64,000 nucleotides of DNA. Origin: Spongiimicrobium salis (GTDB taxonomy: Bacteria > Bacteroidota > Bacteroidia > Flavobacteriales > Flavobacteriaceae). Shown piece after piece: positions 8,709 through 17,367 of the stretch. The notes beneath the pieces were generated by a model that was not told the DNA's origin, did no database searches, and saw only the letters and a list, made by a program, of their open reading frames with translations. Every line of letters starts with the position of its first letter. The stretch's first letter is position 1. Made by a program: the position numbers and the translations under genes. The stretch spans positions 62,001-126,000 of the forward strand of contig NZ_JBHEQA010000001.1 in the NCBI RefSeq assembly GCF_043678055.1. Reading direction: 5' to 3'.

Positions 8709-10817
8709 TTAATTCTCAAAAAGTATATTTCCCAATTGTAAGACATCTTCTGGAAGACCATCCTCTGAGTTTACTAGAATGGGCATATTCGTAAGAAGTG
8801 CTACGATCGCCCCTTCATCCGGGTAGAGTATTAAAACAGCACCTGAAGAAGGCAATTGCCCAACATGATACCATATTCTCCGGTTATTTGAATCCTTTCC
8901 AATGTACCAACCCAATCCATAATTTGTGGGTTTTTGATCGATCTCATATTGCGTTTCAAATAATTTATCTTTTAAGCGAGAATCAAAAAAATCTCCATAT
9001 AAGAATGCATTCCCAAATTTCAACAAATCTTCCGTAGTCGAAATTAGCCCTCCCGAGGCATGGGAATAGCTTAAATCATAGGGTTTTGCTTCTTCTTCGT
9101 TAGTATAGTAGAATTTACTTTTATGTACTAGGGTACTATCGGCAACATCTCCGTAGGTATTGGACATTCGTAGGGGTTTCCAAATAGCACGTTGCATATA
9201 CTCCAGATACGGTTCTCCCGAGGCTCCTTCAATGGCCGCTCCCAATAAGGTATATCCATACGAAGAATATAAAAATCGGTCTCCAGGTTTTGCTATTAAA
9301 CTATCATTCTTAAAGATGGAAATTGCGGCGGTAACCGTTTCAAAATGTGGGTTGTTGAACAATTCGTCCCAGCTAATTCCATAGTAATCCCGTATCCCAC
9401 CTAAATGCCCAGCTAATTGACGCGGAGTTAGCGTATATTTTTTTTCAGGAAAAGAAGGAACATACGTTCTAACATCTGTATCTAAATCCAATTTCCCTGC
9501 AGCAGCTAATTTAATCATGGCCGCCGATGTTATTGGCTTGGTCACACTGGCAATTCTAAAACGTGTTTGGGGATCCACTTTTTTTTGATTTTCAGCGTCG
9601 GCATACCCAAAACCTCCAGAAAACACCATATTCTTTTTTGAACTTATGGCAAGCTGCATGCCCAAAACATTGTATTTCTCTTTAAATTGTTTCCCCCATT
9701 TTTCGATTTTAGCATCGAGTGTTTCTTCCGACTCACTTGTGCCCTTGTTCGTAATTAGGGCATCATCTTCCAAAGCTGGTAAATTCTTGGAAGCTTGATT
9801 GCTCATCAAAACTTTGGCCGATATGATACTCGTTTCCCTTCTCCATTCCCCAAAGCTATTCTCACGGGAATAACATTTGTAGTTTTTCAAATCCGATTTG
9901 GTACTCGTGTCCCCAAAAATGATCATGGGTATTGGCGCCCCAGTGGAAAGGCCTGCAGTGGGCACTTTTTCTCCATCGACCACAACCGTATCCCTCTTAA
10001 TTTTATCCGGGTTTAATTCTACGTATTCATGTAGCTTACGGAACAAATTGATACGGTCTTCATCCTCCAGAATCCATTCGAACATCAAAAAGAAGGATGC
10101 TTCGTGTATCTTAAGCTTATAGGGCGACAAGTCAAATTTCAACCAACCTCTTCTCATATCACTTTCAACCACCACACTTTCTGTAAGGATATCCTCCCCA
10201 GGTAAATTATTATTTGAAGCATCTACTTTCAGAAATCGTACACGTACTTTAAATTTTGGTTCTGTATTTCTGGAAATAAACAATCGGGCTTCATTGATAA
10301 AGGACAAGTCTTCCTTTTTTTCGATCAATAATGCCATAGCGCCTCCAGCAGTTGCGGAATCCACCATCATTTTTCCCTGCACAAATAAATTCTTCTTACG
10401 ATTTCCCAGCCAAGAACGTTTTAACTTCTCCTTCCTTTTAGAAGCGGTTAGTACCACCTCATCAAGGACAATCTCTTTTTCGGCGAGATAAACCATTATT
10501 TCAGTTACTCTAGAGAAGGATGTAATAGCTATAGCTTTTTTTTGATATCCAATCGCTGAAAACAACAGGTTTTCTTCCGAATGAGATGCTGGGATTTCAA
10601 TAGAGAAACTTCCATCGCTATTGGATATAGTTCCGAAAGAAGAGTTCAGAACACCAATGTTCACATACGCGAGTGGTGCTTTATTATTTTCGGACATTAC
10701 ATATCCCTTAAGGGTCAATTGTCCAAAAATTGGAGTTGCCACTCCGAAGAACAGCATCGCTATTTGAATTCCAATTTTCAATTTTCTTATGGAAAAGATC
10801 TGTGGTCCTTGCATCAA
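8709..10817 (-). CDS. Exported serine hydrolase (class C beta-lactamase fold) with CarboxypepD_reg-like N-terminal domain
   Basis: This 702-residue exported protein has a signal segment at ~13-32 and a CarboxypepD_reg-like beta-sandwich at ~33-115 (LKGYVMSENNKAPLAYVNI, ending with the L-D-E-V-V-L-T element). A central all-beta region (~120-340) is of unknown type, and a beta-lactamase-type hydrolase covers ~370-700. The hydrolase has the catalytic S424-V-T-K427, a Y517-S-S motif in place of Y-x-N, and H651-V-G653 in place of K-T-G. The family includes DD-peptidases, esterases and beta-lactamases, so the reaction cannot be fixed. It sits 72 bp upstream of the Crp-like gene on the same strand. 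Confidence 0.85.
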   Translation of the reverse strand: MMQGPQIFSIRKLKIGIQIAMLFFGVATPIFGQLTLKGYVMSENNKAPLAYVNIGVLNSSFGTISNSDGSFSIEIPASHSEENLLFSAIGYQKKAIAITSFSRVTEIMVYLAEKEIVLDEVVLTASKRKEKLKRSWLGNRKKNLFVQGKMMVDSATAGGAMALLIEKKEDLSFINEARLFISRNTEPKFKVRVRFLKVDASNNNLPGEDILTESVVVESDMRRGWLKFDLSPYKLKIHEASFFLMFEWILEDEDRINLFRKLHEYVELNPDKIKRDTVVVDGEKVPTAGLSTGAPIPMIIFGDTSTKSDLKNYKCYSRENSFGEWRRETSIISAKVLMSNQASKNLPALEDDALITNKGTSESEETLDAKIEKWGKQFKEKYNVLGMQLAISSKKNMVFSGGFGYADAENQKKVDPQTRFRIASVTKPITSAAMIKLAAAGKLDLDTDVRTYVPSFPEKKYTLTPRQLAGHLGGIRDYYGISWDELFNNPHFETVTAAISIFKNDSLIAKPGDRFLYSSYGYTLLGAAIEGASGEPYLEYMQRAIWKPLRMSNTYGDVADSTLVHKSKFYYTNEEEAKPYDLSYSHASGGLISTTEDLLKFGNAFLYGDFFDSRLKDKLFETQYEIDQKPTNYGLGWYIGKDSNNRRIWYHVGQLPSSGAVLILYPDEGAIVALLTNMPILVNSEDGLPEDVLQLGNILFEN

Positions 10818-11048
10818 TTTCTGGTATGGTTTTAAGCTTCTAAAGATACTTTAGTGTTTATTATAATGCTATTCTGAATTGTTAATCTAACTATAAAAAT
10901 CAGTCCTTCCCATCCTAGAATATGGTTTATTAGACAAAAACAACAGATTGAAAAATATACTGTTTTCATATTCTTTGGAATGGGAAGCAACTGATTTTCT
11001 TCCTTTAGACACTGTCTCTTTTAGTTGAATAGTATCAGCAACAAAACT

Positions 11049-12368
11049 TTAAAACTGAATTTGTCGCAAGCCAGGCCTCCCAAATTGGGAGATGTAAAGA
11101 ATACGCCTTTGATCGTCAGCCGCAATTCCATTGGGACTGGAGAAAGAGGCCACACCTAACTCCCCATCGTTGACCCCTTCACTCCCGGTTCCCGCAAAAA
11201 GTGTCACAGTACCATCAAAATTGATACGATAGATATTGTGATCTCCGATTCCTGTAGCATATATGGCATTTTCAAAAATCGTCATATAGCCAATAGCAAA
11301 GTTTGCTGGAAGATCAGGTACCTGGGCGATAAGTGATACCTCGCCCGTATTCGCGATACTCAAGATGGCCGCCGTACCGAAATTTGCCGTAACCACATTT
11401 CCGCTAGCGTCAATATCAATGCCCACGCATCCGGCCAATCTACTATCTGTGGCAAATAGGGATATGGTTCCGTCCGGTGTTACTCTATGTACCGTAGGGC
11501 TTACAAAATTGGCCACATAAATATTATCGTTTTCATCTATGGTCAAGCCAGAGGGCCATCCAGCTATAGCTCCAACAGTCATGCTGGTTCCATCAGGAGC
11601 CACTTTGATCAAATCTCCTGATACCCCTTCATTTTCATGGGTAAAATAAAAATTTCCCTGACTATCCAAAACGCCTCCCATAGGGGCACTAAAGCCTGTA
11701 GCTTTTTCACTAATGTCTCCATTAGGTGTCACTTCATACACGGTAGTACCATCTCCCATGCCAGTGGCATTATTGAAAGTTCCAAAATCGGAGGCAAAAA
11801 TGATGCCTTCCTCAGAAACAAATAAGCCATCATTCGCTGGAAAATCGCTGATCAAGGTAGCTACTTCCAATTGGTTTACGATGGAAAAGGGTGTAGAGGG
11901 GGCCGATAAAACGGAAACCGCTTCATCATTAAAAGTACCTATACTAAGCACAAAAGCCACATACATTGTATTTTCCATAATAGATTCCCCATTGTAATCC
12001 AATTGATTTTCGTTCAAAGAGACGCCAGCAGGAATAAAATCATTGGATAGGGACAAGAAACGCTCTTCCGAAAGACCTTGAGCCCCTACTTCATCAACAT
12101 TCCCTTCTGCCCCCTGGGGTATAAAGAAAATTCGGTATTCGGTAATAAAACCATTGTTTTCGGCTTTGTTCAAACGGACTTCCAAATCACTTGGATTCCT
12201 GTTATTTTGAATATCCGAAATTCTGGTGATCAGGGCTTGGAAGGTAGAAGCATCAAATTCCGGACCTGCTATGGAAGCATCGTCGTTCTTACAGGCCGAA
12301 AGGAGAAAAACACTTATTCCGCAGGCCAGTATCACGGATCGTAATTTAATTTTTGCTATTGCTTTCAT
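11049..12368 (-). CDS. NHL/SMP-30-type beta-propeller lipoprotein
   Basis: This 439-residue lipoprotein has signal peptide and lipobox LLSAC near residue 26. Residues ~30-160 form a Fibronectin-III-like or otherwise unassigned beta domain. From ~165 to the end there are propeller repeats of the NHL / SMP-30 gluconolactonase type, with repeated G-V-L-D-S-Q-G-N-F-Y, L-T-I-D-E-N-D-N-I-Y-V-A and G-I-A-A-D-D-Q-R-R-I-L-Y-I-S patterns. Such lipoproteins are usually surface or periplasmic binding proteins or lactonases; the substrate is unknown. A membrane-bound AraC regulator lies 85 bp upstream on the same strand and may be linked. Confidence 0.8.
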   Translation of the reverse strand: MKAIAKIKLRSVILACGISVFLLSACKNDDASIAGPEFDASTFQALITRISDIQNNRNPSDLEVRLNKAENNGFITEYRIFFIPQGAEGNVDEVGAQGLSEERFLSLSNDFIPAGVSLNENQLDYNGESIMENTMYVAFVLSIGTFNDEAVSVLSAPSTPFSIVNQLEVATLISDFPANDGLFVSEEGIIFASDFGTFNNATGMGDGTTVYEVTPNGDISEKATGFSAPMGGVLDSQGNFYFTHENEGVSGDLIKVAPDGTSMTVGAIAGWPSGLTIDENDNIYVANFVSPTVHRVTPDGTISLFATDSRLAGCVGIDIDASGNVVTANFGTAAILSIANTGEVSLIAQVPDLPANFAIGYMTIFENAIYATGIGDHNIYRINFDGTVTLFAGTGSEGVNDGELGVASFSSPNGIAADDQRRILYISQFGRPGLRQIQF

Positions 12369-12453
12369 TTGTACGGTTTTTAGGATTCATATGGCCCGAA
12401 AGTAGACCTGAACCGTACAATTATCGCTTCTATGGGCACAGACGCACGTCCCC

Positions 12454-13572
12454 TTAGGCAACCTTACTTTTTTTTATATAGTCGCTCGGAGTCACCCCCA
12501 TACTATTTTTAAACACCTTATTAAAGGTAGTTTTGGAATTAAAACCAACATCTATTGCAATGGCCAAAATGGTATGTTGTTGGTGTTCTTGATTTTCTAT
12601 TTTCCGAATAAACTCCTGTATCCTATGACCGTTGATATAATCATAAAAAGTAGTCTGATATACCTGATTCAACAACCAAGACAGGTTATTGGAAGAGGTA
12701 TTCAATTTTTCGGCCAACATCTTCAGTGTAAGGTTAGATTGCAGAAAAACCTGTTCTTCAACAATGAAGTAATGCAATCTCTTTTGAAGTTTTTGAATTT
12801 CTTCTGGTTTCAGTCGGTCCTTTTCCTGCTTGGTCTTGGCTAAAATAGGTATCCTGAAAATTTCGGGCTGCCGCAAACTGAAATACCCAACGCAATACAT
12901 GAAAACGGGCATGGAAACCCACATGGTTTCGTACGAGATATAAGGAATCCCAATCCTAAAGAAATAGGCACTTATGAAACTAAGTCCCCAAAGTCCCAAA
13001 AATAGGAGTACTGTGCCCAACAACACTTTTAGAAAGGTATAGATACTCTGATGGTATGATAGTTCCAGAGCTTCCTGTTTCTGATACCCTCTTACCAATA
13101 GAAAAGTTTTTATCCAATAGCATACTAAAGAAAGTAAGCCGGCCACTTCCACGATGAAAAACATAAGGTTGAGTTCTCCAGAAGCGTACATCTGATTAAA
13201 GGTCGTGAGCGGAAAACTAAGGGTCCAGATATAATAGCTTAAGCTCCCAGCGGCTAAAATGTAATGGGGCCATTTCAAGGAAAAGGGTTGTTTTTCCAAA
13301 TAAAGCAATCGTCTTACATACATATAAAGTAAAGGCCCAAAAAGAAAAATCGTGGTATCTACAAGAATTCCCAAGCGCCATATCCAATCTGCCGAAATGC
13401 GGTAAGCGCAGATTCTTCCAAATAACATGACAACGGCAATCAACAACATAATGGACAAAACTTTATTTGCACTCTTGTTCCTATTATGAATTAGTTGAAG
13501 GGCCATTGCTAAAAAAAGCCCCTGGCTGACCCCTAAAAATAAAATGATATCAATAAAAGTAAAAGATCCCAT
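12454..13572 (-). CDS. AraC-family regulator with seven-helix membrane N-terminus
   Basis: This is a 372-residue protein. About seven hydrophobic helices fill residues ~5-240, and a cytoplasmic linker leads to an AraC-type DNA-binding domain at ~265-372. The second helix-turn-helix carries the family signature (AIAIDVGFNSKTTFNKVFKN, then MGVTPSDY). Such proteins, common in Flavobacteriia, are thought to sense a signal at or in the membrane and act directly on DNA. Its target is unknown; the propeller lipoprotein gene immediately downstream is the obvious candidate. Confidence 0.9.
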   Translation of the reverse strand: MGSFTFIDIILFLGVSQGLFLAMALQLIHNRNKSANKVLSIMLLIAVVMLFGRICAYRISADWIWRLGILVDTTIFLFGPLLYMYVRRLLYLEKQPFSLKWPHYILAAGSLSYYIWTLSFPLTTFNQMYASGELNLMFFIVEVAGLLSLVCYWIKTFLLVRGYQKQEALELSYHQSIYTFLKVLLGTVLLFLGLWGLSFISAYFFRIGIPYISYETMWVSMPVFMYCVGYFSLRQPEIFRIPILAKTKQEKDRLKPEEIQKLQKRLHYFIVEEQVFLQSNLTLKMLAEKLNTSSNNLSWLLNQVYQTTFYDYINGHRIQEFIRKIENQEHQQHTILAIAIDVGFNSKTTFNKVFKNSMGVTPSDYIKKSKVA

Positions 13573-13828
13573 ATTCGTTCAATAATCTATGCTAAAATAG
13601 TCCGAATCTAAGTGCATAAGGTCCCGTTGGTCACAAAGGGACGTTAAAAGACCTAAACTTAACAACATTTGCATAGGAAATAAAGCGATCCTAGCTTTCT
13701 TTTTTAACTCAGGGCCAAGCATCATTAAAAAACCTGAGTAGTGATAAAATTTAAAAAAGATTCCTAAGACCGCGAAAAATTACATAATTTGTGCAAACAC
13801 ATATCAACTTAATCAAAAAACGACACGT

Positions 13829-16800
13829 ATGAAATCCATACCAAAAATTTTAACCCGCTCGGTTTTTCTTTTGGCGTTCTTATTTTTAGGAGCTCCTATA
13901 CTGCATGCCCAAGGAACACGTCTCTTGCGTCAACCGGACATCAGTGCTTCCCAAATTGTTTTTACCTACGGCGGCGACATTTGGGTATCCTCAATAAATG
14001 GAGGTAGCGCCAAACGTATTAGCAGTACTCCGGCTGTAGAATCCAACCCTTATTTTTCACCAGATGGAAAATGGATTGCTTTTACGTCTAACCGTTCCGG
14101 AAGTAATGCCGTATATCTTGTCTCTGCCAATGGTGGGGAAACCACACAACTTACCTGGCACCCTAGCGGGGCACTGGTCAGGGGATGGAGCAATGATGGA
14201 AAACACATTATCTATGCTAGTGGTCGGGAAACCGCGCCGCGGCCTTATAATCGTCTATGGAAGGTTCCCGTGAAAGGCGGGGCTCCAGAATTGATTCATG
14301 CCCAATGGGGTTTTGATGGGTCGATATCCCCTAATGGAAAGCAAATTGCCCTAGATCGCATGAGCCGCTGGGACAGTGAGTGGAGGGCCTATCGTGGAGG
14401 GCAAAATACCCCCTTGATCATTTTAGACTTGGCTACTTCGTCCGAAACATTATTGCCCAACGATAGTTCTACGGATATTCAACCCTTATGGATGGGCGAG
14501 ATGGTATATTTTCTTTCGGATCGGGATTTGGTTTCCAATATTTGGTCGTACAATACCAATACAAAGGCCATTGCCCAAGTCACTCGATTTAAAGGGTCCG
14601 ATATCAAATGGTTAGCCGGTCACAACAATACACTGGCTTACGAACGGGACGGATATTTACATCTTATGGATATCAGTAGTGGAAATTCCACCCAATTGGA
14701 TATTGATGTAATAGGTGATTTTTCCTGGGCAGCGACCAAATGGGAAAATGTCACCAACAGGGCTCGTTCTGCTTCTTTATCCCCCAATGGAAAAAGGGCC
14801 ATTATGGAATCTAGAGGAGATATTTTCACCATTCCCTTAGAATTTGGGGATTCTAGAAATATTACCCAAAGTTCGGGTACGGCAGACAGAGCCCCCATAT
14901 GGTCTCCCAAGGGCGATAAAATTGCTTGGTTCTCCGATAAAGACCGAAAGGGGTATGCCTTGTTGGTGGCCACCCAGGATGGACTTTCCAAGCCAGAGCG
15001 TATTGGAATCGGGGAATCTAAAATGGCATGGGATCCCTCATGGTCCCCTGATGGAAATTATATCGCCTTTGTAGATGATGACGTACGTTTGCGCGTTGTT
15101 GATCTTAAAAGTAAAAAAATTGAAACCATTGCCGTCGGAGGCACCAACCTTGAACGGGGTTCCATTGAAATGAAATGGTCTCCCGATTCCAAATGGATCG
15201 CTTTTTCTAAAGCGGGCAGCAATAATTTCAGACAGCTCTACCTTTGGTCTCTAAACACTAAAAAAGCCAATGCGATTACGGATGCCTTTGCCGATTCTTT
15301 TTCTCCTGCTTGGGATTTAAATCACAAGCAATTGTATTTTCTGGCCAGTACCAATATTGCCTTGCGCTCTGGATGGGCCAATACGAGTTCTATGACGGCA
15401 GCTCCAGAATATGCGGCCTATGTGGTAAACCTAAAAAAGGACGATGATTCCCCTTTTAAACCCAAAAGTGACGAAGAGGAAATAAAAAAAGAGGCAGAAA
15501 ACCCAAAAGATCCCAAAAAGAAGACAGAAGCTGGTAAAAACGGAAAAAAGAAAGCCCCAAAAACCGTAGTTATTGATTTTGAAGGCCTCAATAGACGCAC
15601 ATTGCCCTTACCTACTCCGGTTCGGGATTATCGTTTTATACTTGCCGGAACCGAAGGCACCGCCTTTATTGGGGAAAGAATTCCCAATAGTAGAGGATTA
15701 ACCTTGCATAAATTTGATTTAAAGAAAAGGGAAGCGAAAGAATTTACCAGTAATGCCAATCAGGTTTCCATCACCTCCAATGGCAAGCATATGCTCGCCA
15801 ACATCAATAGGGCGTGGAAAGTTATTGGAACCGGTGGCCCCAATGCCAAAGGCGGGAAAAACCTCAAGGTTTCCCTGCAAATGAAATTGGATCGGAATGC
15901 GGAATGGGAGCAGATGTTTGAAGAGGCTTGGCGGTACGAAAGAGATTATTTCTACGATCCCAACCTTCACGGCAGAAATTGGAATGCCGTACATAAACGC
16001 TACGCCCCATTGGTTCCTTTCATTAAACATCGCAGTGATTTAACCTATATCCTAGATCAAATGAACGGGGAGCTATCGGTAGGACATAGTTTTGTTTTCG
16101 GTGGGGACTTCCCCCAAGTGGAACGTGGACAAGTAGGATTGCTTGGTGCCGACCTGATTCCGGAGGGCAAAGCATGGAAAATTGCACGTATCTACACCAC
16201 AGAAAGCTGGAATCCAGGCTTGAGCGGCCCCTTGGATGCTCCTGGTTTAAATATTAAGGAAGGACATTTTATTGTAGGCATCAACGGAAAAGAATTTGCC
16301 TCCAATTCCAATATTTACGAATATTTGGATGGTACTTCTGGGAAACAAACGGTACTTCACCTCAACAAAACTGCAAATTTCAAAGGTTCATGGCAAGAAG
16401 TCGTTACCCCTATACGCAGTGAGAATTCCTTGCGACAACGCACTTGGGTAGAGGACAATCGCAGAAGGGTGGATCAATTGTCCAATGGACGTTTGGGCTA
16501 TATATGGGTTCCCAATACCGGAGGTCCCGGATTTGTATCCTTCAATCGCTATTACTTTGCGCAGCAGGACAAAGAAGGCGCGGTCATTGATGAGCGCTTT
16601 AACGGAGGTGGTCTTTTAGACGACTATATGGTAGACTTAATGACCCGTAGTTTACGGGCAGGGCTGACCAATGAAGTTCCCAACGGTACTCCTATGAAAC
16701 TTCCCGCCGGTATTCTTGGGCCCAAAGTTTTGCTGATCAATGAGCTTGCCGGTTCCGGGGGTGATTTCTTCCCTTGGGTATTTCGCCAACAAAAAGCAGG

Positions 16801-17098
16801 GAAACTTATTGGGATGCGTACTTGGGGTGGTTTGGTAAAATCCTCGGTGCATTACGGACTTATTGATGGAGGAGCATTGACTGCACCGGATAATGCCGTC
16901 TTTGATCCCATAAAAGGCGAGTGGATCGGAGAAAACAAGGGCATTGCTCCGGATATTGAGGTGCGACAGGATGCCAAGGCCTTGAGCACGGGGAAAGACC
17001 CCCAACTGGAACGAGCCGTAAACGAACTTTTAAAGACTCTTGGACCTAAGAAGAACGTCAATACACCAAAATATTCGAGCCCGGCTACAGGTAACTAA
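13829..17098 (+). CDS. Tricorn-like S41 family protease with beta-propeller and PDZ domains
   Basis: This 1089-residue exported protein has a signal peptide (residues 1-27, ending L-H-A-Q). WD40-like PD40/TolB repeats form propellers at ~35-520 (repeats such as FSPDGKWIAFTSNR). A Lys/Glu-rich linker at ~530-565 is followed by more propeller, a tricorn core-1 domain (~690-760), a PDZ domain (~765-850) and an S41 protease core. The catalytic motif is N-E-L-A-G-S976-G-G-D-F-F-P-W, with H753 in the G-H-S motif. Archaeal tricorn degrades peptides; bacterial exported homologues probably process peptides in the periplasm. It stands alone and ends at a strong hairpin terminator. Confidence 0.92.
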   Translation: MKSIPKILTRSVFLLAFLFLGAPILHAQGTRLLRQPDISASQIVFTYGGDIWVSSINGGSAKRISSTPAVESNPYFSPDGKWIAFTSNRSGSNAVYLVSANGGETTQLTWHPSGALVRGWSNDGKHIIYASGRETAPRPYNRLWKVPVKGGAPELIHAQWGFDGSISPNGKQIALDRMSRWDSEWRAYRGGQNTPLIILDLATSSETLLPNDSSTDIQPLWMGEMVYFLSDRDLVSNIWSYNTNTKAIAQVTRFKGSDIKWLAGHNNTLAYERDGYLHLMDISSGNSTQLDIDVIGDFSWAATKWENVTNRARSASLSPNGKRAIMESRGDIFTIPLEFGDSRNITQSSGTADRAPIWSPKGDKIAWFSDKDRKGYALLVATQDGLSKPERIGIGESKMAWDPSWSPDGNYIAFVDDDVRLRVVDLKSKKIETIAVGGTNLERGSIEMKWSPDSKWIAFSKAGSNNFRQLYLWSLNTKKANAITDAFADSFSPAWDLNHKQLYFLASTNIALRSGWANTSSMTAAPEYAAYVVNLKKDDDSPFKPKSDEEEIKKEAENPKDPKKKTEAGKNGKKKAPKTVVIDFEGLNRRTLPLPTPVRDYRFILAGTEGTAFIGERIPNSRGLTLHKFDLKKREAKEFTSNANQVSITSNGKHMLANINRAWKVIGTGGPNAKGGKNLKVSLQMKLDRNAEWEQMFEEAWRYERDYFYDPNLHGRNWNAVHKRYAPLVPFIKHRSDLTYILDQMNGELSVGHSFVFGGDFPQVERGQVGLLGADLIPEGKAWKIARIYTTESWNPGLSGPLDAPGLNIKEGHFIVGINGKEFASNSNIYEYLDGTSGKQTVLHLNKTANFKGSWQEVVTPIRSENSLRQRTWVEDNRRRVDQLSNGRLGYIWVPNTGGPGFVSFNRYYFAQQDKEGAVIDERFNGGGLLDDYMVDLMTRSLRAGLTNEVPNGTPMKLPAGILGPKVLLINELAGSGGDFFPWVFRQQKAGKLIGMRTWGGLVKSSVHYGLIDGGALTAPDNAVFDPIKGEWIGENKGIAPDIEVRQDAKALSTGKDPQLERAVNELLKTLGPKKNVNTPKYSSPATGN

Positions 17099-17176
17099 AT
17101 AAAAAGGAAGTTGGAAAAGTGTTGTTTTTAATACCATGATCTAACACTTTCTTTCTGATTTTATAGGATATGATCT

Positions 17177-17212
17177 AAAAAGCTTGCAAATACAATTTTT
17201 GCAAGCTTTTTC
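17177..17212 (+). terminator. Hairpin terminator after the tricorn-like gene
   Basis: A perfect 14-bp inverted repeat (AAAAAGCTTGCAAA at 17177-17190 and TTTGCAAGCTTTTT at 17198-17211) encloses a 7-base loop and ends in a T run. It lies 79 bp after the protease stop. It is nearly symmetrical in sequence but is placed to stop plus-strand transcription before the ATPase operon. Confidence 0.8.
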
Positions 17213-17367
17213 CGTTTTTATAACAATCATCTGATTGATTTCGACGCTATTGTTTTCGCTATGGTGGAAAACAGTATCAATTCTCGAAATCTAGTGAGAA
17301 CACAGATTTGATAGCCCCACTATCTGACCATTGCTTATCGATTTTTTAACTTTTATTCATCAATCGG

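Noticed and set aside
13622..13650. GTCCC/GGGAC hairpin upstream of the tricorn-like gene
   Set aside because: The stem is only 5 bp with a long loop and no T run; it could easily arise by chance.
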